NCBI GenBank assembly: GCA_041656295.1
Contig: JBBADV010000012.1
Span: 9,956-73,955, forward strand
DNA: 64,000 nucleotides
Direction: 5' to 3'
Source: Kiritimatiellales bacterium
GTDB lineage: Bacteria; Verrucomicrobiota; Kiritimatiellia; Kiritimatiellales; Tichowtungiaceae
In this document: positions 1-8,659 of the stretch, in pieces
Layout of the letters: each line of letters opens with the position of its first letter
Position numbering within the stretch: position 1 is the stretch's first letter
Made by a program: the position numbers and the translations under genes
The notes under the pieces: generated by a model
The model's database searches: none
What the model was told of the DNA's origin: nothing
The model's input: the letters and a program-made list of their open reading frames with translations, nothing else

Positions 1-66
1 CGTATCAATCCCGAATTGAGCATAACGCTCCTCCGCAAGCTTATACACTTTTTCTATATGTTTCAT
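1..66 (-). CDS. rhaA: L-rhamnose isomerase, N-terminal fragment (cut by window edge)
   Basis: Only the first 22 codons lie in the window, read leftwards from the ATG at 64-66. The peptide begins MKHIEKVYKLAEERYAQFGI, which closely resembles the N-terminus of L-rhamnose isomerase (RhaA; L-rhamnose to L-rhamnulose, cytoplasmic). A strong AGGAGG Shine-Dalgarno lies 5-6 bases upstream of the ATG at about 68-77. The neighbourhood supports the call: a broken AraC-type regulator of RhaS/RhaR type and a YhcH-family gene follow, both common in rhamnose loci. The identification rests on a short stretch, so it is probable rather than certain. Confidence 0.6.
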   Translation of the reverse strand, partial: MKHIEKVYKLAEERYAQFGIDT

Positions 67-327
67 TTACTCCTCCTGTTCATTTCCAAAACAGTACAAA
101 TATAATAAATCAGAAATTCCGGCACCTTAAACGCGAAGATGGAAGCTAGCATAATCACGCCAAAGAAAGCAATATTTTGGAGAGCCGTTTATCCGTTTAT
201 ACCTGCGCAATCCGTAGTCAATTTTTACATTCCTGTAAATCCTGTAAAAAATTAAGCAGGAATCGGTGTATGCGCCGTAATGAAAAATGTGATTGCCGGA
301 ATCTGTGCGTTCACGCACGATCGCGTT

Positions 328-718
328 ATGCTGAAAAAATTACAACAACGCGATTATTTTAAAGACGCAATGCTGCCATTGCAGATGCATATCCGCGATC
401 CGCAGCCGGAATTTCCGCTGCACACGTACGGCTTTGATGAGCTGGTTATCATTTTTCGCGGAACGGCGATTCATGAAGTAAACGGACAGTAACTATTTTT
501 CGCGTCAGTTCCGCAAAATCACCGGTGGAACACCGCTGCGTTATCGCCGGAAAAACGAGATATTGTATTTAGAAGCGATGAAATCCCCCGCGGCAGGCCA
601 TGAGAGATATCCGGTGCCGGGGTTCGATAAACATTTTATACATGCAATTGATTCGCCGCGCGTTTCCGGTATTATTTTGAGCATACACTTAAACCGCGAT
701 TCCGGAGACACATCATGA
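328..718 (+). pseudogene. AraC-family regulator remnant (RhaS/RhaR-like), internally deleted
   Basis: From the ATG at 328 the frame encodes an N-terminal cupin arm (MLKKLQQRDYF, then RDPQPEFPLHTYGFDELVII and a GxxIHEVNGQ turn) typical of rhamnose-type AraC activators. It stops at 490-492. In the next frame, starting at 491, the sequence continues directly with the end of an AraC DNA-binding domain (NYFSRQFRKITGGTPLRYRR), and that frame runs to a stop at 716-718. About 160 residues in between (end of cupin, linker, first helix-turn-helix) are missing, so this is an internal deletion with a frame change. The final stop overlaps the start codon of the next gene (ATGA), so the original gene was probably translationally coupled to it. 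Confidence 0.75.
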
Positions 719-1203
719 TTGTAGATCGCATTGAAAATTTTGCCGACTACCCGTACGGCGACGCGTGGAACAAGGCGTTTGAATTTCTAAAAACATTGAC
801 GCCGGAAACTGAAACCAGACGCTATGAGCTGCTGGGTGATGACCTTTACGTGATGGTGGACAGCTATGAAACAAAAGCGCGCTCCGCCGCAAAACTGGAA
901 ACGCATGCAAAATATATCGATATTCAATTCATGATCGACAAAGAAGAAGTCCATGAGATACATTCGGCGCTCACCCTTTCAGCGCAAACGCCGTATGACC
1001 CAGAAAAAGACGTGTCGTTTTTCTATCTGCCGGAATTTTCTTCATCGCTCATCACACTGCGCACCGGAGAATTCGCTGTCTATTTTCCGCAAGACGCGCA
1101 CATGCCCTGCCTCATGTCCGGTGATACACCGCAACGTATCAAAAAAGCCGTTGTGAAAATCAAAACAGAACTGATGCACACCGGATTCCGGCTGAAACAT
1201 TAA
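715..1203 (+). CDS. YhcH/YjgK/YiaL family protein (DUF386)
   Basis: The product is 162 residues, the usual size for the YhcH/YjgK/YiaL (DUF386) family, small cytoplasmic cupin-like proteins. Features that match the family are the early IENFADYPYG segment, KLETHAKYIDIQFMIDKEE in the middle (metal-binding cupin strand), and the C-terminal FAVYFPQDAHMPCLM stretch with a conserved His. Family members occur in sialic-acid, rhamnose and pentose operons and have been proposed to act as sugar anomerases or epimerases; the exact substrate here is unknown. The ATG at 715 overlaps the stop of the decayed regulator. With rhaA on the other side, a role in deoxy-sugar use is plausible. Confidence 0.85.
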   Translation: MIVDRIENFADYPYGDAWNKAFEFLKTLTPETETRRYELLGDDLYVMVDSYETKARSAAKLETHAKYIDIQFMIDKEEVHEIHSALTLSAQTPYDPEKDVSFFYLPEFSSSLITLRTGEFAVYFPQDAHMPCLMSGDTPQRIKKAVVKIKTELMHTGFRLKH

Positions 1204-1284
1204 ATGCAGGAAGCAACCGATCTTTAGACCTTCGCCCAGAATTAAGCGGAGAGAAGGTTGTCGACCATTTTCCCGCCCTGCAAA

Positions 1285-3105
1285 TTATTCGCCTGCTATC
1301 AATGCTGCAACGCGCGCGGCGAACTGCACCGGATTTTCAACTTTCGAACCTTCGGCGACATACGCGAGATCGCGCAGCAGTTCGATGTTTTCAACGATTT
1401 TCGGATTCTCTTTATCTTCTTCGTACATCGTCTGTACCGCTTTTACCGCCGGATGGTTCGGATTCAGCTCAAGCACGCGGTTCTGTTCCGGTACCGGCTG
1501 TCCCATGCGGCGCATCATCGCTTCAATGTGCGGACTCATGCTGTATTCATCTCCCACCAGCACTGCCGGACTCTCTTTCAGGCGTGCCGATAGTTTTACT
1601 TCGCTGATACCGCTCAGTTTTTCTTTCGCGAATTCGAGAAAATTCTTAAATTTTTTCTTTTCAGTTTTCAGCTCCTTTTCATTGCCGGCCTCGCCTTTAT
1701 TCGCCGCTTTGAATTTTTTGCCCTTATATTCACCGAGCGGCGGAATTACAAATTCGTCGATCGGATCGAGCATAAACAGAACTTCCCATTCTTTCGCTTT
1801 ATAGCTTTCAATGAACGGGGAGTTTTCAGCAAGCGCACGGCGTTCGGCGGCGAGATAAATAATTTCGTTCTGCTCCGTGTTCATACTCTCAACATAATCG
1901 GCAAACGAACGCATTTCGCCGGCAGCGGCAGCGGTGGATTCAAACAGCAGCAGGTCGGCAATTTTTTCGCGATTTTCATAATCGCTCTGCAGTCCCTCTT
2001 TCAGCATTGCACCGAATTCGGCAAAAAACGCCAGATATTTTTTATAATCCCTCAATTTCAGCTCACCGAGCGTCTTCAGAATGCGCGACGTCAGATTTTT
2101 CCTGATTTTATCCAGTTGCGGGTTTTCCTGTAGAATTTCACGCGATACATTCAGCGGCAGATCCGACGCGTCCACCACACCTTTCACAAAACGCAGATAC
2201 GCCGGCAGCAGATTATCGAATTCGTTACTGATGAAAACGCGCTGAATATACAGATTCAAATGCGCTTTGTACTCATTCGTCATCAGCATATCGAACGGCT
2301 TTTTCTCCGGAATAAACAGCAGCGCACGGAATTCGATCGCGCCCTCCGCATTATAGTGAATCACCTCGGCCGGGTCACTGAAGTCGTGTGAAATCAGCTT
2401 ATAGAATTCGGTGTACTCGTCCGGCGTAATTTCATCTTTCGCACGCAGCCAGATTGCTTTCTGCGAATTCACCGTTTCGTCGCCGAGCTTCACCGGATAT
2501 TCGACAAAATCCGAAAACTTTTTCACCAGCGCACGCAGCCGGTACTCTTCCAGAAACTCCGCCGCATCCTCTTTCAGATACAGTGTAATATCTGTTCCAC
2601 GCGCCTCACGCACCCCCTCTGAAATCGTAAATGTACCGGTGCCTTCAGACTCCCAGCGCACCGCCGGTTTGTCGTGCATTTTTGACTCCACCGTCACACG
2701 ATCCGCTACCATAAACGATGAATAAAAGCCGACACCGAACTGACCAATCAGGTCGGGATGGTCTTTCACACCCTCTTCCCTCAACTTCGCCAGAAATGTT
2801 TTCGTGCCGGAGTGTGCAATCGTACCGAGACTCTGGACTACCGCCGCTTCATCCATGCCGATCCCGTTATCGGAAACCGTCAGCGTCTTTGCCTCCTTGT
2901 CAATCTTCAGCTGCACGCCCCAGTCGCTATCGCCATCCAGCAGCGATGTATTCTTCAACGACTCAAACCGGATTTTATCAATCGCATCCACCGCGTTACT
3001 GATCAGTTCGCGCAGAAATATTTCACGGTGCGAATAGAGTGAGTGCGTAATCAGGTGCAGCAGTTGCGACAGTTCTGTTTTAAACTCCATCTGTTTTTCA
3101 GCCAT
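1285..3105 (-). CDS. htpG: Molecular chaperone HtpG (Hsp90)
   Basis: A 606-residue Hsp90 homologue, close to the usual bacterial length of about 620. The N-terminal GHKL ATPase domain is clear: ELISNAVDAIDKIRFE near residue 35, DNGIGMD near 80, and the glycine-rich lid GQFGVGFYSSFMVAD near 120. The middle domain contains LPLNVSREILQ and the C-terminal dimerisation region ends at AALIAGE. HtpG is a cytosolic ATP-dependent chaperone that folds client proteins under stress. The start is supported by GGAGG six bases before the ATG. It appears to be transcribed alone; the next gene upstream on the same strand starts at 5157 and ends 129 bp away. Confidence 0.97.
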   Translation of the reverse strand: MAEKQMEFKTELSQLLHLITHSLYSHREIFLRELISNAVDAIDKIRFESLKNTSLLDGDSDWGVQLKIDKEAKTLTVSDNGIGMDEAAVVQSLGTIAHSGTKTFLAKLREEGVKDHPDLIGQFGVGFYSSFMVADRVTVESKMHDKPAVRWESEGTGTFTISEGVREARGTDITLYLKEDAAEFLEEYRLRALVKKFSDFVEYPVKLGDETVNSQKAIWLRAKDEITPDEYTEFYKLISHDFSDPAEVIHYNAEGAIEFRALLFIPEKKPFDMLMTNEYKAHLNLYIQRVFISNEFDNLLPAYLRFVKGVVDASDLPLNVSREILQENPQLDKIRKNLTSRILKTLGELKLRDYKKYLAFFAEFGAMLKEGLQSDYENREKIADLLLFESTAAAAGEMRSFADYVESMNTEQNEIIYLAAERRALAENSPFIESYKAKEWEVLFMLDPIDEFVIPPLGEYKGKKFKAANKGEAGNEKELKTEKKKFKNFLEFAKEKLSGISEVKLSARLKESPAVLVGDEYSMSPHIEAMMRRMGQPVPEQNRVLELNPNHPAVKAVQTMYEEDKENPKIVENIELLRDLAYVAEGSKVENPVQFAARVAALIAGE

Positions 3106-3234
3106 GACAATTCCTCCAGTTAAAATTCAGCCGGACAGGATAGGAATTTTCCGGCGGCGGGAAAGCAAAATTTTATCGTGAGCGTGCCGGCCTGCCCTGC
3201 GCAGACAGGAATGTCTGCGCCACCGATGCAAACA

Positions 3235-5157
3235 TCATTTACCGGCAGACAAACGGTCGGCTTCTTCCAGCCAGCGGCTTTCGAGAGCAGCGAGTTTCTG
3301 GATGACGGCGGCAAGTTCAATATTGAGCGCGGTGTAATCGGCAAGCGGATCGCCGGCGGAAAGTTTTTTGAATAACAACTGCTGCTCGGCGTGCAACTTC
3401 TCCATTTCAGCATCCATTATCCGCAGTCCTTTCTGTGCCTCGCGCTCCTGTGCGCGCTGCACGCGCGATTCCCTGCCTTTGGCAGGAAGCACGGAGGTAT
3501 CAGTTGCCGGTTTCCGGTTCACAGGCCCGGAACTGCTTGATTTTGAATTTCCGCTTTCAAGTTTCTCTAAATAATAGTCGTATCCGCCGGCATAACCGGT
3601 AACGCCGGCAGGTGTCATGGCAATAATCCGTTCGGCCGTGTTGCGCACAAAGGTGACATCGTGACTGACAAGACACACGGTACCGGAATAGTCACGGACA
3701 GCTTTTTCGAGCGCTTCGCGTCCGTGAATGTCGAGATTGCTGGTCGGTTCATCGAGCAGCAGAAAATTGGGCGGATTGATAAAGATACGCGCAAAAGCGA
3801 GCCGGATTTTTTCACCGCCGCTCAGCACCCCGGCCGGCTTGGTCACCGCGTCGCCTGAAAACCCGAAGGATCCAAGCAGGCCGCGCACGTCACGCTCCGG
3901 AACCGCCGGATTGGCTTCGCGTACGATATTCAGCAGCGATTTTTCTGCCGGCATGGTTTCTGCAAAATCCTGCGACTGATAACCGATAACCACGTTGTGC
4001 CCGAGTCTCCGCACGCCTTCCTGCACCGGCAGTGTTCCGGCGAGGAGGCGCAGCAGTGTGGTTTTTCCCATGCCGTTGAAGCCGACCAGCGCAACTTTTT
4101 CGCCGGCATTAATTTCGAGGGTTACGCCGGAAAAAACCCGGCACCGGCCGTCATAGGAAAACCCGGCGTTTTCAAGTGCAATAATATGTGCGCCGCAACG
4201 CGGCGGCGGCGGAATCCGCAGTTTAGAAAGATCCGGCGCTGCCGCCGGCGCTTTAACAGCCTCGAGTTTTTCGAGCATTTTTATACGGCTCTGTACCTGT
4301 GCCGCTTTGGTCGCTTTGGCGCGAAACCGGTTGATAAAACGTTCGAGATGTTCTTTCTGCTCCTGATAATTCCGGTACGCCGTCTCCTGCTGTTCACGGC
4401 GCTGCCCGCGCTCTTTACGGTAATAAGCATAACCGCCGGAATATTTAGTTGCATTGCCGCCGGCAATTTCGAGCGTGCGGTCGGTAAGCGACTCGAGCAG
4501 ATAGCGGTCGTGCGAAATCAGCAGCATCGTGCCTTCGAATGAGCGCAGAAAACGCTGCAGCCATTCAACGGCCGGCAGATCGAGATAGTTCGACGGCTCG
4601 TCGAGCAGCAGAATGTCCGGGCGTGCGCTGAGTGTGCGTACCAGTTCGGCGCGCATCTGCCATCCGCCGCTGAATGAACGGAACGGACGATCAAACTCGC
4701 TCTCTTTAAAGCCGACCCCGCTGAGCGCGGCTTCGGCGCGTGCTTTAATGTCATACCCGCCGAGATGCTCAAACTCGTACTGCAGATCGCCGATCCGGCG
4801 CAGTGCAATCTCTTTTTCATGCTCCGCAACGGCGGATAAATTATGTTCGAGCCGGTGAACTTCAGCGGCGATCGTTTTCAGCTCCGGAATCGCATCGACG
4901 GCATACTCCAGCAGCGAACCCTCCTGCGCGTATGCGTGCAGCTGCTGATGTAAATGGCCGGGCCGTATATTTTTCGGCAGGCTCACCTCGCCGGCATCCG
5001 GCGACAGTTCGCCGGTAATCAAGGCAAACAGGGTGCTTTTACCTGCGCCGTTCGGTCCGACCACGCCGACGCGCTCGCCGGAATGGATGCAGAACGAAAC
5101 GCCGGAAAGCACCTCCTGTGTACCGAAGCGCTTGGTGACATTTTGAAAATCGATCAT
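3235..5157 (-). CDS. ABC-F family ATPase (Uup/EttA-like)
   Basis: A 640-residue protein with two ABC domains in tandem and no membrane segments, the hallmark of ABC-F translation factors. Domain 1 has Walker A GPNGAGKST, signature FSGGWQMRAEL and Walker B LLLDEPSNYLD. Domain 2 has GFNGMGKTT, LSGGEKIRLAFA and FLLLDEPTSNLD. A charged linker (about residues 240-310) joins them. After the second domain a Lys/Glu-rich coiled-coil tail (about 570-640) is present, as in Uup. ABC-F proteins act on the ribosome E site or in DNA-repair-related roles; which subtype applies cannot be decided here. The ATG at 5157 has only a weak Shine-Dalgarno. Confidence 0.93.
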   Translation of the reverse strand: MIDFQNVTKRFGTQEVLSGVSFCIHSGERVGVVGPNGAGKSTLFALITGELSPDAGEVSLPKNIRPGHLHQQLHAYAQEGSLLEYAVDAIPELKTIAAEVHRLEHNLSAVAEHEKEIALRRIGDLQYEFEHLGGYDIKARAEAALSGVGFKESEFDRPFRSFSGGWQMRAELVRTLSARPDILLLDEPSNYLDLPAVEWLQRFLRSFEGTMLLISHDRYLLESLTDRTLEIAGGNATKYSGGYAYYRKERGQRREQQETAYRNYQEQKEHLERFINRFRAKATKAAQVQSRIKMLEKLEAVKAPAAAPDLSKLRIPPPPRCGAHIIALENAGFSYDGRCRVFSGVTLEINAGEKVALVGFNGMGKTTLLRLLAGTLPVQEGVRRLGHNVVIGYQSQDFAETMPAEKSLLNIVREANPAVPERDVRGLLGSFGFSGDAVTKPAGVLSGGEKIRLAFARIFINPPNFLLLDEPTSNLDIHGREALEKAVRDYSGTVCLVSHDVTFVRNTAERIIAMTPAGVTGYAGGYDYYLEKLESGNSKSSSSGPVNRKPATDTSVLPAKGRESRVQRAQEREAQKGLRIMDAEMEKLHAEQQLLFKKLSAGDPLADYTALNIELAAVIQKLAALESRWLEEADRLSAGK

Positions 5158-5622
5158 GAAGCCGGGGAATGTACCGGTTCCTACAGAGTTTGGAAACCTA
5201 AACCACTAACAGGTGCAAATGAGCGCGAATATCATGGCGTGCGTGTTCGGAACAAGGCAGGCGGGATGCCTGCGGTACGTACCGCCGCCGTCCCGGCGGC
5301 CTTGCCGGATCAGGTGGAACGCGACCGCCTGCCCTGAATTTATCGAAAGGTCGGGTACATTTTTTTCCTGTGACGGACAAATAAGCGTGCGCGACGCACC
5401 CGCTCCACCTTTGCGGGAAAAATCTTTCCAAAGTCTGGAAGCCTGTTACACTGTTTCCCGTTCCGGCAACCATGTCGGAAATGAAATAAGGAATGCTAGT
5501 CGTCAGAGAGATTGTGTAAGCCGTTGATAACCAAGCGACCCGATGCTATTTTTTGTAATTCAATATTCCGGTCTTCACAAATTCAGTGACGGGTAATATT
5601 ATGTTGGGATAAGGAAATCAAA
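5158..5622. repeat. Gene-free stretch with short palindromic repeats
   Basis: No credible gene. The left part carries GC-rich palindromes, including GCAGGCGGGATGCCTGC followed by GGTACGTACC (5258-5285) and complementary GCCGCC/GGCGGC arms. A near copy of the first element recurs at about 39065 (GCAGGCAAGGATGCCTGC). The right part, from about 5480, is AT-rich and leads into the next gene. Confidence 0.55.
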
Positions 5623-6279
5623 ATGGATACTCTAGTGGTAGAAAACCCCAAGCTTGAAATTTCCGGTGATATTTTACGCATACTTAATAAAGCAGATGTC
5701 CGTGAGGTAAAAATTTCCGAGATTACCCATTTAGGATGGCAAGCTGTCGAGGTAAAGTACAGCATGGGCGGAAACACACACGAAGCCAATATCGCCTTAG
5801 TAACTGAAGCAATGCTAAAAGAAAATCAGATCCTATCACTTTACTGGTTCCCTCGTATGTTTGGTCGTTTTTACAATACGTCAGAAAAAATAAGCACCCC
5901 CAGACAATTTTATATCAATCTGTGCGAGATGACTTGGGACAAACGTTACACACAACGAAAAAATGAATTAGATTCCATCGGCTATTTTGAGTATTTCGGA
6001 ACGAAATTTTATTCTGACGGGCGTGTTTCGTTCCATGACGGAAGCACTATAAATTTAATGGATATGCAATTTTCACGAATGGGACACCATCTAATGGCCA
6101 ATAAAAAACCATCGGAAGGGTTCTTGAGTAAAATAAAATCACGATTTAATGGCTATGGAATAGTTGATATGCAAATGGACACAGATGCCATGCGTCAATT
6201 GATAATTGATATTATCAATTTCGATTTCTTTACAATTTGGGGCCAAGGCTTTCTTCAAAGCAAGCCAACAAAAAAATAA
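5623..6279 (+). CDS. Hypothetical protein, AT-rich orphan
   Basis: A 218-residue protein that I do not recognise. It has no signal peptide, no clear membrane helix and no metal-binding cluster. The N-terminal third (residues 1-70) looks like alternating strands and is followed by a Trp/Tyr/Phe-rich middle (LYWFPRMFGRFYNTS) and an Asp-rich C-terminus. Base composition is clearly more AT-rich than the neighbouring housekeeping genes, which points to recent acquisition. The start is supported by AAGGAAATCAAA before the ATG. It stands alone, followed after 17 bp by a perfect-arm hairpin and an attC-like heptamer, so it could be a gene-cassette cargo. Confidence 0.6.
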   Translation: MDTLVVENPKLEISGDILRILNKADVREVKISEITHLGWQAVEVKYSMGGNTHEANIALVTEAMLKENQILSLYWFPRMFGRFYNTSEKISTPRQFYINLCEMTWDKRYTQRKNELDSIGYFEYFGTKFYSDGRVSFHDGSTINLMDMQFSRMGHHLMANKKPSEGFLSKIKSRFNGYGIVDMQMDTDAMRQLIIDIINFDFFTIWGQGFLQSKPTKK

Positions 6280-6295
6280 TCCCAATAATCGCATT

Positions 6296-6326
6296 CACTC
6301 TATCGCCGCCTCGGCGGCTCAGAGTG
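6296..6326 (+). other. Hairpin with adjacent attC-like heptamer
   Basis: Outer arms CACTCT (6296-6301) and AGAGTG (6321-6326) enclose an inner GCCGCC/GGCGGC stem, so the whole 31 bp folds as one hairpin just downstream of the orphan gene. There is no T-run as in a standard terminator. It is followed by GCTTAACGTTCGGC (6329-6342), where GCTTAAC fits the integron heptamer RYYYAAC. A partial inverse match, GCCGAAC, occurs at 6663-6669, but no clean GTTRRRY partner was found. It could be a terminator or a degraded attC-like site. Confidence 0.35.
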
Positions 6327-6350
6327 ACGCTTAACGTTCGGCTCCGGAAG

Positions 6351-6680
6351 ATGGACGAGAAACCGATAAAGTCGAAGTACAAAGCCCTTCATAGCGCTGT
6401 GCACACCTCAAATCTCGACTTCACCAGAAAGACGGCAGTGCCGGATATCCCGACGACCAGATGGCGGGAGTGGCTGTTTGAGTCCCGGGATATCCCCGCA
6501 TGGTCTGACGAGGTTGGATGCTCTCTGTCGCACATCCGGTCACTGACCATGACTATGGATTTTGAACTCGGATCGGTTCGCATATTCAGAGGCAAACACT
6601 CTTCCGAGAAACGGATTACCGCAAGTGTCGAAACGCTCTTGACCAATGATCGGGGCAAGCTCGCCGAACCTCAAGGCTGA
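6351..6680 (+). CDS. Doubtful small ORF
   Basis: An open frame of 109 residues starting MDEKPIKSKYKALHSAVHTS. No family is recognisable, codon use is unremarkable, and an overlapping open frame exists on the other strand, so this may not be a gene. It fills the interval between the orphan gene and the HAD hydrolase and its stop lies directly next to the 3' end of the latter. Confidence 0.2.
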   Translation: MDEKPIKSKYKALHSAVHTSNLDFTRKTAVPDIPTTRWREWLFESRDIPAWSDEVGCSLSHIRSLTMTMDFELGSVRIFRGKHSSEKRITASVETLLTNDRGKLAEPQG

Positions 6681-6682
6681 CG

Positions 6683-7282
6683 TTACACAAAAAACTTCAA
6701 TACCTCGTCGTGAATGGCAGCATGGTTTTCGGGAATAAACTGCAAAGCATGAATGCCGGCGACGCGGGCGGCGGCGATATTTTCGGGACGGTCGTCGATG
6801 AAGAAACATTGCCCGCCGGAAACGCCGAGCTGTGCGAGTACCTGCTGATAAATTTCCGGCTCCGGCTTGCGCGTTCCCATTTGATAGGAGAGAAACAGTC
6901 CCGTTGCGCTGTCGAAAAATTCCGGCCAGTTCCGCTCGATGGCGGAGACATGATATTCGGCGATGTTGCTGAGGGTGTAAACCGGCAGACCGCGCGCAAT
7001 GGCATCCAGAAACAGCTGCCGGCCGGCACGGTTAAGCGTGAAAATATCGCGCCAGATATCGACCAGTGTTTCGACCGTCCACGATATTCCGTATGTCCGG
7101 TTTAAATAATCAATATAACATTGATCGCTGATCTCGCCGCGCTCAACCGCATCGTATTGCTCAACGTCGTGTATCGACGGTTTTTCCGCCGGAAACCCGC
7201 CGGCGCGCATCCGCGCGTGAAATTGCTCCAGATCAAAATCAACCAGCACATTTCCAATGTCGAATAGAAAAACGTTTTTCAT
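6683..7282 (-). CDS. HAD-superfamily hydrolase (subfamily IA, YihX-like)
   Basis: A 199-residue cytoplasmic HAD phosphatase. Motif I is FLFDIGNVLVDFD (nucleophile Asp8, with Asn in place of the usual second Asp two residues on, as in the YihX/epoxide-hydrolase-like branch). Motif II is YTLSNI near residue 105. Motif III is the Lys of GTRKPEPEIY near 143. Motif IV is FFIDDRPENI near 165. The helical cap between motifs I and II fits subfamily IA. Substrate is probably a sugar phosphate or similar small phosphoester, but sequence does not settle it. It appears monocistronic. Confidence 0.9.
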   Translation of the reverse strand: MKNVFLFDIGNVLVDFDLEQFHARMRAGGFPAEKPSIHDVEQYDAVERGEISDQCYIDYLNRTYGISWTVETLVDIWRDIFTLNRAGRQLFLDAIARGLPVYTLSNIAEYHVSAIERNWPEFFDSATGLFLSYQMGTRKPEPEIYQQVLAQLGVSGGQCFFIDDRPENIAAARVAGIHALQFIPENHAAIHDEVLKFFV

Positions 7283-7371
7283 AAGCGACCGAGTAGAAAC
7301 AATATTCCAGCGAAAAGAAAGCTCATTTACAGCTGTTTTTAGCTTTTGCAGAAAAATTCTTCCGGTAAAAT

Positions 7372-7563
7372 ATGAGCATGATTAAAAAGGTCATACAGCG
7401 GCAGCGTTTGCATGATGCTTCTGCAAAAAAGGATTCCGAATACTGGAAAAGCTGCACGCCGGAAGAGCGAATTGCAGCGGTTGAGTTGCTTCGAAAGGCA
7501 TGGCATGGAACTTCAGTCAGACTTCAAAGAACTGCTCGGATTACTCAACGCCCACGGAGTTGA
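7372..7563 (+). CDS. Small protein overlapping a nucleotidyltransferase gene
   Basis: A 63-residue, strongly charged protein starting MSMIKKVIQRQRLHDASAK. The centre, YWKSCTPEERIAAVELLRK, and the tail RLQRTARITQRPRS match a short family that is commonly encoded directly upstream of stand-alone nucleotidyltransferase genes. The same arrangement is seen here, with a 59 bp out-of-frame overlap into the next gene. The function is not established; the tight overlap suggests a paired module, possibly a toxin-antitoxin-like or regulatory pair. The start at 7372 keeps the charged N-terminus; ATG at 7378 is an alternative. Confidence 0.6.
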   Translation: MSMIKKVIQRQRLHDASAKKDSEYWKSCTPEERIAAVELLRKAWHGTSVRLQRTARITQRPRS

Positions 7564-7951
7564 ATATTTGATTGTCGGCGGATATGCATTGGCCTTTCAC
7601 GGCGCGCCGCGATTTACCGGCGATCTTGATATCTTTATAAAAACATCTCCGGTGAATGCCGGAAAAGTTCACGCTGCACTGAATGAATTCGGGTTCGATT
7701 CCGTCGGATTAAAGCCGGAAGATTTTGCTGCCGCCGATCAGGTGATTCAGCTTGGCGTTCCGCCGGTACGCATTGATTTTGTCACTTCAATTGACGGTGT
7801 GAAATGGGAAGATGCGTGGACGGGGCGGGTTCCCGGCACATACGCCGGCGTACCGGTTCAGTTTCTTGGACGCACCGAATTCCTGCAGAATAAAAAAGTA
7901 TCAGGCAGACTCAAAGATCTCGCCGATATTGAAGCACTCGGTGAAGAATAG
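7505..7951 (+). CDS. Nucleotidyltransferase (MNT/AbiEii-like fold)
   Basis: A 148-residue protein with the minimal nucleotidyltransferase core. The strand-turn VEYLIVGGYALAFHG is followed by RFTGDLDIFI, giving the paired catalytic acids (DxD), and VRIDFVTSIDG supplies a third acid. Such proteins transfer AMP or other nucleotides and occur as antitoxins or effectors in type IV-like toxin-antitoxin systems. The frame is open further upstream, but the ATG at 7505 is preferred because the upstream part matches the other frame's conserved small protein. The ATG lies inside that gene, so translation is probably coupled. Target unknown. Confidence 0.75.
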   Translation: MELQSDFKELLGLLNAHGVEYLIVGGYALAFHGAPRFTGDLDIFIKTSPVNAGKVHAALNEFGFDSVGLKPEDFAAADQVIQLGVPPVRIDFVTSIDGVKWEDAWTGRVPGTYAGVPVQFLGRTEFLQNKKVSGRLKDLADIEALGEE

Positions 7952-8030
7952 TTAGATTTTTTGCGGTTCTTCTTTCATCCGCGCAATATTCCATTAATCC
8001 TTTATTCCAATATTTCAGAAAGAGAGCTTT

Positions 8031-8567
8031 ATGTTGAAACGCGACGATACGGTTTTAATTTTTATTGATGTGCAGGGAAAACTGGCGGAGCTGACAGATC
8101 ATTCCGGTGCGCTGTTTAACAATCTGCGCCGGCTGCTGGCAGGGATGCGGGCACTGGATATCCCGGTGATTTTTACAGAGCAGCTGCCGGATAAACTCGG
8201 CGCAACGCGTGCAGAGTTTCAGGAATTTATTTCCATACCGCCGGTTGTAAAAAGCTCATTCAGCTGTTGCGGCGAACCGGAGTTTGTAAAAGCGCTCACT
8301 GCGCTGAAGCGGAATCAGGTGATCCTCTGCGGCATTGAAGCGCATATTTGTGTTTACCAAACCGCGCGGGAACTGCTGAATGAAGGATTCGCAGTGCAGG
8401 TTGTAACCGACGCCGTTTCGTCACGCGATCCGGCGAATAAAGCGCTTGCCCTGCGCCGGCTCGAAATGGAAGGTGCGGCGTTAACCGGCGTCGAAATGCT
8501 GCTCTACGAACTGCTCGGCAGCGCGAAAGCGCCGGAATTTAAAATCATTCTTCAAATTGTGAAATGA
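8031..8567 (+). CDS. Isochorismatase-family cysteine hydrolase
   Basis: A 178-residue cytoplasmic hydrolase of the isochorismatase-like fold. The catalytic triad is visible: Asp13 in VLIFIDVQGKL, Lys in EQLPDKLGAT (about residue 61), and Cys in LCGIEAHICVYQTA (about 107). The usual cis-peptide loop precedes the Cys. The length and the short form without insertions fit the YcaC/hydrolase group that includes nicotinamidase-like enzymes; the true substrate is unknown. Start supported by AGAGAG before the ATG at 8031. It is followed 92 bp later by a transporter gene on the same strand, so the two may be cotranscribed. Confidence 0.9.
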   Translation: MLKRDDTVLIFIDVQGKLAELTDHSGALFNNLRRLLAGMRALDIPVIFTEQLPDKLGATRAEFQEFISIPPVVKSSFSCCGEPEFVKALTALKRNQVILCGIEAHICVYQTARELLNEGFAVQVVTDAVSSRDPANKALALRRLEMEGAALTGVEMLLYELLGSAKAPEFKIILQIVK

Positions 8568-8659
8568 AACAGGGCCGAAAGCCGAAGGTCTTAAAGTTGC
8601 ATGTCAATCAACTGACTTTTGACTTTCAGACTTTCTACCTTTGACTGCAAAATGTTCTT

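Noticed and set aside
3997..4542. 181-residue open frame on the + strand
   Set aside because: Antisense to the ABC-F gene; no recognisable domain.
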